From Istiophorus platypterus (lineage: Eukaryota > Chordata > Actinopteri > Istiophoriformes > Istiophoridae), in the NCBI GenBank assembly GCA_016859345.1, contig CM029123.1:4983501-5047500 (forward strand): DNA of 64,000 nt, read 5' to 3'. Under the pieces are notes generated by a model. The model did not search any database and was not told where the DNA came from. It saw nothing but the letters and a program-made list of their open reading frames with translations. Below, piece after piece: positions 49,701 through 61,800 of the stretch (positions within the stretch are counted from its first letter, which is position 1; every line of letters starts with the position of its first letter). A program made the translations under genes and the position numbers.

Positions 49701-52700
49701 TGTTTTCACTGGACTGAGCAGTATATAATCTAGTAATATTTTTAACTTGTCTGGCACAAGTGTCCATATACAGATGTCAGATGTTCATTGTGTTATTCTT
49801 CCAGAACTATAAGTGAAACTCAAGACCACCTAAAAGTGTTTTGAGACACAGAAGATATATGAAACACATATCTTCTTCAAAGAGAATTGAGCCGGTGTTG
49901 GTTCCAACATTGGTAAAACCATCAGCTTATATACAGAACATTTGTTGCGCTGCTGCTTGGTGTTTAAATCAGAATCTTCCATTAACAAACTGTTTTGTTT
50001 TGGGGTTTTTTGCGATTATATATACTCACCAGTGCAGGGTATTTGGACCTGATGCTAATGTAAGTTTTTAGAGGGCTAAATGACTGATTTTTGAAATAAA
50101 CATCAACTATTTCAAAGTTCATTCCTGTACAGTTTTATAAGAAAATCCCAATAGACAAAATTGGAGGGGTTAAAAAGATTAGTCGAATAATTAAAAAAAA
50201 AAAACTGCTTTAAAATCAGTTAATCATTTGAATCGTTTTTCGAGCAAAAATACCTAAAAATCTGTTAGTTTCATTCTCTCTGTTGTGGAGATGTTGAGCT
50301 TTTTTGAAGTGATAGTGATTTCAGTATTTTTGGGTTTAAACTGTTGGCCAACAATATGTTTGATATTCAATTTGATCCCAATTTGAATCCCACCTTTCTT
50401 TCTCAATTTTGCTTTTTTTTCTTTCCCCCACAACAAACCAAAAGAATAACCAGAAGCTATTCAGTGAATTATAAAGTAAGGCCAGAAAAAGCAGCAAATC
50501 ATCACATTTGGGACGCTGGAACCAGCATATGTTTTGGAATTTTGTATGAAAAATTACTAACGTGATCAGTAATCAAAATATTTTCGGAATACTTTTATGT
50601 CAATTCATGAATCCGTTAATCAACTAATTCTTTTGGGTTTTGTTTACTAATATGATGGACTAGCGTCCATACTTTTATTGAATTGTGATTGATGCCCTAA
50701 TAACACTTGCATATATGTTTCTATGAGCTGAAAAAAGAATTTAGGTAAATATAAGCTGATACCAATTTCTCAATGTACTGTATCTGTCTAGATCTATCAC
50801 ATTCCTCCCATTCCTCCATTCCTCAATCAGTCCCAGATGTAATAGGAAGGCAGACTCTTAGAGTGAGGTTTTGAACCCAGTTTTTACCCACAACTTTGTG
50901 GCAAAACATTGCCACATTACTATCATCCAGACACTGCCACATTGTTAGAAACCCCTGTGTTGTATGGGATTTAAGTCATTTAAGATAACGCTGTCACCAC
51001 CTGTCAAATTATGTAATAAGTTCTCATTATGTTGTGAAGATGATACTATTTCTTTCTCTTTAGGTTTGGCTAGAACCCACAAAACCCATTGTTAAACAAG
51101 TCAGAAGTAAGTGAGCTCAATTATTGGCTCAAGTTCCATTTAATGAAAATGTCTCTGTGCCCTGATGATGTGTTTTCATGTTTTTCAGGGCCCCCAAATA
51201 CCCTATTTAGATTGTCAGTGAAATTCTTTCCTCCAGACCCTGGTCAGCTGCAGGAGGAGTACACAAGGTCAGTGACAGTAATTTCCTACTGGATATTACA
51301 TTTATCTCATGTCTGCATAGAAGGGCTTTATAAAACTATTTTTTTGTCTGCAGTAGGTCACGATTAGGGTTTTCAGGGGATTATAGTATTTGTCCTCCTA
51401 AAAATTTTTTTGACATTTTTTAATGCTCAGCTGCAGTCAGTGAGAAATGCATGCATATATTTATTTTGCTTTAACAACAAACTCAAGAAATTAGACCAAG
51501 ATTTCAATGTAGGTATTTTACTTAGTTAAAATCTGGCCTTGTGTGTTCTTATGTAAGTAAACAATAAGATATGTGATTCTAGGAGTTTTTTTTTATTTTT
51601 AAAACACTGTTAGATGACCTTTAATTTTCTTGAAGATACTTAGATTAATCCGTAATAAGCTTGGTTTGTGCTTATTCATTTGTCATAAACATAAAAAATG
51701 GACACTGAGCCAAAAATACACTTTGTTTTTCAATTCTTTTTTTTTTTTTTTTTTTTAGGTACTTATTCTCCCTGCAGGTGAAAAGAGATCTCGTGGAGGG
51801 CAGGTTGATCTGCACAGAAAATACTGGAGCCCTGCTGGCCTCTCACCTTGTCCAGTGTATGTTTGAAATGTTGTTTTAAGTACAATATTTGTTTGTTCTC
51901 CAATTAAACATGTATTTATGTTTGTTTGATTGGAAAACACATTGAACTTATAATGTACCATATTAAGATAATTCTCTTAATGTAAAGACTGCATTTCAAT
52001 GTTAAACTTTAACATTACCACATCAGTTATAAATACATACAGTGGTTCGTACCGAGTAGTACTTTTAGTGCCGACAATCACTCACCCTGAGGAAAAACAC
52101 AGGGATACACATGCTCAAAATTCTACAAGTTCCAAAAGCTAAACAATTTTCTGTTAGTTTTCTCAGTGTATTTTACTGAGAAATATTCAACCTTAAACTA
52201 GGCATCTCAAATCCAGCGTCATAGAACTGTAAAATGACTTACCCCATCAAATCCAATGTATACACACTCCGAGGCAATGGACATCTAATCTAATTAATGG
52301 ATGTTTATGTTTATTTACAAAGAAAACACTGATGCTCCTTTTCTCTTCCGTGAACCACAGCAGAGATTGGTGACTATGACGAAGTAGCAGACAGAGACTT
52401 CCTGAGGACGAACAAGCTGTTGCCTTACCAAGAGAAGGTGCAAGAGAGGATCATGGAGCTCCACTACAAGCATCTGTGAGTTGCTCCTCCTTGTCTGTAC
52501 TGCACCTTGTTTCATGTTGAGCTGTGCGATGCTCTCTTCAAATTTCTATATTGCCTTCATAAACTGCCCCTCACTTACCTGGCTGCACTCGTTTTGTGGT
52601 TGCTGCATATTCTACCCCCCCTGCACTGTTAATATTTGAATGTAACAACCTAAAATGTGTTAAACAATACCCTTTGCAATGTAGACCAGTTTCTACCAAC

Positions 52701-55700
52701 CAGTAGTTAGCAGTCTTTCTCTTATCTCAGGAGCAAAGTCAAAGTCAGCATCTCTTTCAGCTGCCTCACACAGTTATAATGATCCCATGAAGTACATATT
52801 TACTGCTGTAGTGTCTCCATCCTGACCACAGAATACACCAGTTATGTGCCAGACTGTCAGCACATTGTTCTGTTGCTGACTTCACATTTATCCTCACCTC
52901 TATTGTGCACAGTTCATCATAAGTTGTTTTTTTCTTTGCTATATTTTAAGTGGCATAGTAAGATAGAAGAAAACAAAGTACAATATTTAAAGTATTTGCA
53001 CTGAAGCAGAAAAAATATATCTAAAGATTTTTAAAATTATACTCACAAGTAGTACAGAAAGTAGTACAGAAAGTAGTACAAAAACCACTTTGCTCGAGTA
53101 ACAAGAGTACTGTAACTTTGATTCATTCCTCTCCTAGCAACATTTTAAGGCATTTTTAAGCCAGTTTAAGGTCTGACCTTCGACCTAAACAGGGCCATAT
53201 TATTTTGGTTGAGTGCAGTCACTTCTTGTTGTAATGATGTTATGGAAATACAAATGATCACATCATAATCACAGTACCACTCAGGAAATATAGCATCATT
53301 GAGAAACAAAATCAGTTTGGGTAAGATGTGTAAAATGTCAGACTGGTTCACAGATGACGTACTACACATGCTGCTAAGCTCAGATAGATGTAATTTGAGC
53401 AAAAATTTTGTTTTTCATTCACTGTTTTTGTACTAGATGCTTACCTGCCTCTTTACCTCTTCAGCTTTGCTGGTTTTTATTGTCTTTTCTGTGAAAGCAG
53501 CAGTCCACTCTGTGAGCATGAATGTCTACTCACTCAGTGTTTATATATGATTTTAAGGTTTGGAGCATTTCAGAATTTAATGCCACTCTCTTCTGAGAAT
53601 TTTCAGCAAGCTCTTGAAGGAACCATCTATTTTGAGTGTACACATTGCCGTTTCCAACCTTTTGGCTCAACTCCAATTCAAAAATACTTCCCTCGACGGG
53701 TATCACATTCAATCATAACTTCTGGAATATATAAGCAATGATACACTGCTTGTGCCCCTTGCAGGTGGATTTAGAGATATAAGTTTAGTGTTAACTATGA
53801 TCAGGTAACTGAGAAAATTGTGTATTATTGCTTAACAACTATAATGAGGGGCTCACTGCACTTTTCCCATCACCAGCCTCCAGTGAGCACAGTGCTATCC
53901 CATGGCCAATAAGGGCTCTTTTCAACCTAGTGTATTAGGCAGCTCTAAAGACCTTTGCTAATCTCTTCCCTTGGTTGCCAGGGTGGAAGCACAAGTGGCA
54001 AGTTCCCTGGCCTAATCCCCTGCTCTGGCCGGTCTATTAGCCATAAGGCCAGTGGGGCAGGGGAGGGCCCTAAGGAGATTTCACTGCTTAACGGATGAAC
54101 AAAATTAGAATGTGGTGATGATTGGACGGATATATCTTCCTAACATGCTGTTTGGTTGTAATCACATGGTTATAGATAATGCCTCTCAAATCCTCAAAGT
54201 TATAAGGGATTTAAGGTCACACTACTTGGCATACAAGTCATGATACAATCTTACTTTGTTCAGATTGCATATGGTAAATCAAAAGGAAAATTGCATAATC
54301 ACCACCAGAGTATACACAATTGGCTCCATAAGCCCCATGTATTGCCAAGTGCACCATAAAAAATTTACTCATATGGTCTCAGCCTGTCGATGAAGTGTTA
54401 GTTCAGCTTAATTACTTTATATGCTGTTAGCAGGGTCATAATTAGGTATTCAAGAAAAAAAACTTGTAGTTCTGTGTAGTTTAATTCAGTGAACATATGG
54501 TATCTGTCAATTTATTGTAGACCATTAGATTTACTTGTATTAGAGAACTGTAGTTGTATTGTATATGGCAAATATATAAAATGTGAGTGGGAGAACCATG
54601 AACTATGAGCAAGGTAACAATTATTTATGCAGCACATATTCATTAAAAGTTCAAAGAGTGTTACATACTCACATTCCTACTATACTGCTTAAGTATTTCA
54701 GCTGTCTTTTAAAGTTAGTTCTGTGACCTGAGAATTGGTCATATAATCAGTTTTCTGTGTTCTGTACATTTTTCTTTGTTACTGACATGATTTTGCTGTC
54801 AAAATTTAGTTCAGTGTCTATGATTAAAAGAAGATTTCAGACTTTGTTTTTGTGGGGTTAGATTAGTTGTTAGTCTTGGCTTTTCAGTTCAATCTATTCA
54901 CTGCACTTCCCCAGAAAATCTATGACAGTGTTGTCACCAGCAGCATCGAAACTAACCTAGGTCTAGGTATCATCTCGCCTAATTGAACTATGTAAAGTTT
55001 AAATAAAAGAGATTCAAAGATTTAGCTTTGGGGAACACCATATGCCATGTCACTTCATTTGGATTGTAGAAAGTAGTAGAAAAGCAGTTCCTGTATAGGG
55101 GACCACTCTTAAACCCATGTTGGACAGTGTCTGTCTTTCTAATCTGTATTATTTGATCAGCCACCTCGACTGGAGCTTGATGATCCAATAAGCCAAGTCG
55201 GATATTTTGTATAAATCAGGAGATCAAACACAAAATCTTACATGAGCTGCCTGTGTACAATAAGAAAAGCTTGAGGAGAACATGTTGTTACTCACTAGTG
55301 TGGATGTGTTTGTTACATTGTCTACTCCAGGGGCCAAACTCCAGCTGAATCAGATTTCCAAATCCTGGAGATTGCCCGTAAACTGGAGATGTATGGGGTC
55401 CGCTTCCACCCAGCAGCTGACCGTGAAGGCACCAAAATCAATCTGGCTGTTGCTCACATGGGCCTTCAGGTTTTTCAGGTGATTTCTGCCAACATATCAG
55501 CTGTCTTTTGTGAATGTGACCTTCAGTCCTTAAAAATGTTGCTAAAGATTATTTAATTCTTTTTAATTTTCTTTTTTTTCTCCCAGGGCAACACAAAAAT
55601 AAATACCTTCAATTGGTCCAAGATTCGCAAACTGAGCTTCAAAAGAAAACGCTTCCTGATCAAGCTCCATCCGGAGGTTCATGTATGTATTAATGAAAAG

Positions 55701-58700
55701 ATTAGTGTTCTTGTTTAAAAAAGTAGAGTTGGATATCTAATTTATCTGTACATCTCAGATTCCCTATCCAAGGTGAAGGAGACCAGCTTTTCCTGTGTTT
55801 TTCATTCTTTCTTTTTAATCTTTGTTTTTAGGGGCCCCATCAGGACACTCTGGAGTTTATGATGGCCAGTCGAGACCAGTGTAAAATCTTTTGGAAGATC
55901 TGTGTGGAATATCACTCATTTTTCCGTTTGTTTGACCAACCCCAGCCCAAATCCAAAGCTATCCTCTTCACTAGAGGCTCCTCTTTCAGATACAGGTATT
56001 AACTACTGACATAAAAACAAAGGCATACAGTCCTGGGGGAAATTGTCAGCCCTGAATTTAAAGTACAAAATTTAGCATATCTTCGGAAAGAAATATTAAC
56101 AAATATTAAGAATATTTAATGAAAGTTACTGTAAAACAACAAGAAATGGTCCCATATAGGGAAGTAGAAATTACAGACATCAGATGTACACTTGACACTG
56201 TTATGGCCACCAATTTGAGGAGTTTAAATTAGTTCCTAAAACTTACCCGTAGTTAATTTTCAATGTACACTTGACCCGAGTTAACCAATGAATGATGGTT
56301 TTACTGCAATGAAAGGGGCTTGTTGTTTCATTTTACCCTAGTGAAGACAAGAGAGCCCTCTTAGAGCATCAGAAATGCTATTATCAAAAATCATAACAGT
56401 TCTGAAAGCTACCAGGTAATCACCAAAGATCATGAAATCCCTGTTTCAACAGTTCTTAGTTGTAACAAGTTTCACAGTCATAAAACTGTTGAGAAGTTTC
56501 CAGGACCTGGAGCTAGGAAGAAACTCAATGAGAGAAGACGACGTCATCAAGGTTGATGCGGAGTGTGGAAAAAAACAATGCAAGACAGTTACAGAGCTTC
56601 AGGCTGAACTGGATCAACCTGGCGTGGTGGTTTCAGCCTGTACCAAAGATCACACACTAAACCACGTAGGGCTCAATGGGCCAAGGCCAAGGAGGAGACA
56701 ACTATTGAAAGAAAGTACCAAAAAGACAAGACTGATGTTTGCAAAAACTTTCACAGACAAGCCACAGTGATGATGGGATAATGCTCTGTAGACAGAATGA
56801 AATGCATCAGTTTGTTAATAGTATATGAATTGAAGCCAGTAGTGAAGGGGGCCAATAATTGTGTCCTAGGTACATTTTGTGTTTGTGTCATTGTACTTTT
56901 ATGATTTTTTTTTTTTAATTCAGTAACTTTAGACATTTTATTAAATACTTTAATTACATAAAATAATTTATATTCAGGATTGGTTAATTTGCATTAATTT
57001 CTGAAGATATCCTAAATTCTTTACATAACAATAATTTCTGCCAGGACTTTTTGTCATCTTTTAATGCTTGTTTATAGGGAGCATGTGGTTTCTCCATCAA
57101 TGAAGCATAGAGGGTTTGAATTGTTTCATTATAAAGTGTTTTAATTCTAAACTTTTTCAGTGGAAGGACCCAGAGGCAACTTGTAGAGTACGTCAGGGAA
57201 AATGGAGCAAAGAGAACGCCATACCAGAGGTCTGTTTCCATACATAGTTTATACACTGTTTAACAGAAAGACAGGTTCTTTGCCTTTCTAAAGCTTCCTA
57301 AGCATTGGCTGGGAAATGTTTCCATACTGCATTTATCATCATCATTCTGACTTGAAGTTCTCTCTTGTTCAGGAGGAACAGTAAAATACGAATGTCTGCT
57401 CGCTCCCTAGCAACGGATGTGCCAAAACAGGTCAGTGGTGCTTCAAGGTTGATGCATTTTGTTCGACAAATCAAACTGAAACTGAAAGTAGTTTAATGAA
57501 TAAACTAATATATTTCTTTCCTCTTTTACTACTTTCCACTCTTTTTTCTCCCTTGCTCTTTTTTTCCCCTTGTCTGTGTTGCATGGTTCCAGAGCTTGTC
57601 ATTCAATGACAGTCTCAGAGCCCCAGGCTCCCCTTCTTCTGCTATAGTGTCCTTTCACCCAGCGCACATCTCTAGTGTTCTACCGAGAACAGAACTCCAA
57701 CTTCAGCCCCAGCCTTTGCCCACACAGAGCCATTCTCCAGCGTCTCCCCAGCAGCATCAGCACCAGCAACAGCAGCAGCAGCTTCAGTCCCCTCTGCAAG
57801 CTACCAGACCCCCCAGCCCACCGGAGGAAGAACCTGTCAAGGCTGCTTCCCCACCCCACTACGCTTTTCAAGGTGCCCCTAGCAATCAGGCAGCAGGACA
57901 CTGCAGCCCCTTGTTTGTGTGTGTAGAGAGTGGCACTTACCAATCACAGTCCTCCAGAAATGGCAATGAGGATAATGAGCTTATTGGGAGAAGGGGGCCT
58001 GGGTCGTCCATGGGAGGGGGTGGAGGGAAGAGGAAGGGGGTTCTTACACCTGAGGCTTTTGAGGCAGAGCTTTTGCGTACAAAACAGAATCCTGTGTACT
58101 CAATGTCCAACTCACCTCTTCATGTCACTGAGGAATTCATAGATGATGACCCCACTGAAATTTCCTTTTATGGTGGGGGGGCTGAGGCCTACTCTTATGG
58201 GCTCGATGATAAAGTAGATCAGTTTCATGATGTGGAGGAATCTGACCTCAGCAAAAATAGGATCTTTAGTGTGGGCATTGAGGATCTGAATGGTAATACC
58301 AATCCCTTTCCTGATAGCCTGGTTGGTCATTCTGAGACCAGCTCCTTGGTGAATAACCGCTCCGAGTGCAGTTCCCTGGACAACCTGGGGCTGAGCTCTG
58401 CAGGTGAGTCCATGTCAGTGGGTTACGGAGGCCCCGACTCTTCCTCACTTCGCCTGCCAGGCTCTGACATCCAGTCAGAGGCCAGCTCAATGGTCAACTT
58501 CCCAGCTTACTCTGTGCGTTCTGAGAGCAGCTCTGCTGTGCAGTTCAGTGACCTTGTAGAACAGCTGGAGCAGCTCAGCTACCCGCCCACAGCCACCGAG
58601 GGTTCCGGGAATGGTAGCTCAGATTCAGACTCTGACTGGGGCTCTGACAGCATCCTTCCCCCTGAGCAGAACCTATTTTACAGTAACCCCCTGACAGGGA

Positions 58701-58859
58701 GCAGTGGTATAGAGGGTTTCCTTCTTCACTGCCACAACCTGCAGGCCCTGTCACTCACAGACACCTCTGGATCACCACATATTAAAATGTAACATGTCCT
58801 TACAGCACTTGAGGACTCAGTTGAAATTATAGGAAAGAAAACACTTGCTACATCGTAAC

Positions 58860-58897
<38 letters not shown>

Positions 58898-61800
58898 GTA
58901 ATAATACGCAGCAGCAGTTACATGCTTTCATTTTCAATTCTCTAATCCTTGAAATGGAGGAAAACATCCTCTATTCCATACATTGTTTTTCAGCTGCAGC
59001 ACTGTTATTTTTATTTTTGTCAGTCAGTAAGTACCCCTACCATGGGTACATCATGGTGCTTTTTTTTTTTTTTTAATCACTCCTGACTTTTCATGAAACT
59101 CTGGCTTATCAAGTTTTCGCCTCCATTTTCATGAGATTCTTGAATAATGTAAATCAGTCTTTGTCTTTCTTACAGATGTCTTATGTATAGATAATCTGTT
59201 AATCTATAGATAAGACATCAGTTTAGATTAAATGCTGGGTAGACATTTGGGGGGTTTCCCTGAAACATTTCAGAAAATGCAAAACTTTTGAGCTTTTACT
59301 TTGGAAACTTTATATCTTAAATACTTGTTTTGCATCCATTAAAATACTGATTACCAAGTTGGCATAGAATGTTAGATTTGTCTTACACTTTCTGAACACA
59401 CAGCAGTTTAACTCAGAAGGTGACAATAATAATAATCTGCATGCACCTTTTTAATTTAATTTGAATTCACCTGGCATTATACTTTCAGTGTAGTGAAATT
59501 CAAATATAGCTAATTAAAGGAAATTCTTAAGTAATGTATTGTATCATGATGATTTCTAACCATTTTTGACCTATAATTTGCCCAATAAATAGGATATCAC
59601 ATTTTCAAAGCTTATTACTAGTAATAATCATCACCATTTGGCTTCCAAATCTCTTATCTTGGATACTCCATCTTGTGAGGAGTAGAGTTTTCATTCATAA
59701 TCATTAATCTGTCTCTGATGTCTGTAATCTCAGGGTAAAAATAAAACCAGTAGTTGTCCAGGTTCAGTGATCCTTACAGGCCGCCTGTATTTAAAAATAA
59801 CAAGACAAGCCATGGAGCCCCACTTTTCATTCGTAATTCAGTGCCTCACTGACATCTGCTGGTTGAAGCAGTCAGAGCAGTTTCACATCAGACTAGTCCA
59901 CAGCACAATGTAGTTGAAGGATTTAAAAAAAAAAAAAAAAAAATTAACCAACTTGCATTTTTGCTTCAAGTTTAGTTAAGCTGAAGAATGTAAGCAGTGT
60001 ACTAATGAGCCATAAAGTGCACTGTTAACACCACTTTCTACAAAATGAATGTATGATCTTGCGTTTATGTAAACCATGTATAATAGTGTTTGATACAGTA
60101 GTACTTCCTAATTATTAAAAGGTTAGAATGTGGAGCATCTAGATGTAGCTTTTTTTTCAACGTTTGAACATTGAACACCATCAGAGTTTGTGACTTCCAG
60201 GAGACCCTTTTAGAATAATAGCTATAGTAGGATTTTATTGTACCACCAGTGTGTGGTAAAGGCTGACGTTGTTGGGCTCTTCTGGCATGTGGCCTTCAGA
60301 TTGATTTCAGGGTTTTTAGCGTTAGCTATCTTAAGGATACCAACAAGATGGTATTCTGTTTGTTGGAAGGAAATGGGGATCTTTTGCACATTAGCTATTT
60401 TTTTCAGTACTTTTTATATTAGTTGGATTTTTTTAAACATTATTTCTAAGCATTGACAAAGGAGCAATAGTCATTTGGTGAGGTACTAATATACTAGCAT
60501 GAGCAAAGCTTTTTTTAATTAGTTTTGTCCACCCTCTTCAGAGGCTTCAGAGAAAATCTGCAGTGTCTGGTCGAGTGGTCTTGTCAAGTCTGACTTGAAA
60601 TAATTTTACTGTGCCATAGAACATGAAAAGCTGATACGTGTTCATATCAAGCTAATCAGTAGTATTTTGTTAGTTTACCGATGTCATTTCCTCCTTAAAA
60701 CAGTCTTGACTGCCGAGTCCAGTTCTTATTTTCCTTTCGTTTGAGTTCACTTTAATCTGCCAGAAGGCAGATTTCACTTGACTTTGTGCAAAGTTTGCTT
60801 TTTCTGTACGTTAGTCTTTTCTTTTTTCTTCTTTTTTTTAAATCAGCAGCACTTGCACCACAGTGCCTTAAAGCACTTACTTTCACTCTTTTCATGCAAT
60901 TTGCTTTTATCTCAGGTGTAAGTTCCTGTTTACTTTTCAATACGTTTGGGATGTTTCAAGTAAACACCTATGTGGAAAAGGGGCTCTCTAAAGCAAAGGT
61001 GTTCCTCTTTAGTCATCAAAGGACACTTGATGAATACTCACCTGTTCTCATTGTCATTTTGAAGGATGGCAAATTGCCATTTTATTTTTCCTTAAACATA
61101 TTTTCAGAAGTGTTTTTGCAATCTCTCTACAGTCACAAGTGTGGACATTTGTTTCTGTGTCACCTTTGAGTGTGTGAAACATTATATTGTTTCACATGCC
61201 GTCACTTACAGTAAACCATCTAGAGTTGTGATGAAGAGTTTGTCTTGATGGCTTTTTTTCTTTTACATTTTTGCCTTGGTTCCTAGTCTGCCTTGTCATA
61301 CTGCCCACATCTCGACTTAAGGTTTAACTAATGACGGGCTGACATTTCTAACCAGCTAAGTTAAATGCACTTAGGCATCAAGTAATCTTCACTTAATCCT
61401 GAACTTGTATATTTACTAATTATAAGCAACATGTACTTAATGTTTGTATGTTTTACTCTCAAGAATAAAGTAATCACTTTTTGGTACCATGAATGTCAGA
61501 CTTAAAATTCTTTTTGAGATGCAGACTGAAATCATGTAAGTGATGCTGATGTAATTCTTTCAACTGCTTTAACAGAAACCCCTGTGGTGCTTCACATTCT
61601 CTTGAACGCCAAAATGAAAGATTGTGCTTAGTCCAGGACAAATTTTACCTTGAGGTTCTAGGGGTTATACTATAACACTAGACGGACGATATTCTCTTTC
61701 GGTGTGCTGTATTATCCTCAAATGACTTAAAAACTGAATGAAACTGCTGGACCAGCTTGTGAATTTCAAAGTCCTTAAAAGCTGGGATCACATGCATTGG

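Larger units (their letters stand above)
58793..61490 (+). other. farp2: Candidate 3'UTR of the short farp2 isoform (otherwise intron)
   Basis: AT-rich sequence with AATAAA hexamers at 59,584-59,589, 59,740-59,745 and 61,464-61,469, an (AAT)n tract at its start, a strong hairpin at 59,175-59,219, and a CTCF-like 14-mer at 59,849-59,862. The open frame at 60,786-61,169 has no recognisable domain and was not accepted. Confidence 0.4.

Noticed and set aside
54800..55200. Possible retroelement fragment in a farp2 intron
   Set aside because: Phrase-level resemblance to a known fish repeat only; no reverse transcriptase motif or element end found.
57680..57943. Minus-strand open frame of 87 codons over farp2 exon 12
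   Set aside because: It is the complement of the Q-rich coding run and gives a leucine-rich shadow frame.
60786..61169. 127-codon plus-strand open frame after the alternative farp2 stop
   Set aside because: Phenylalanine- and leucine-rich translation of T-rich DNA, no domain, not connected by splice signals to a farp2 exon.
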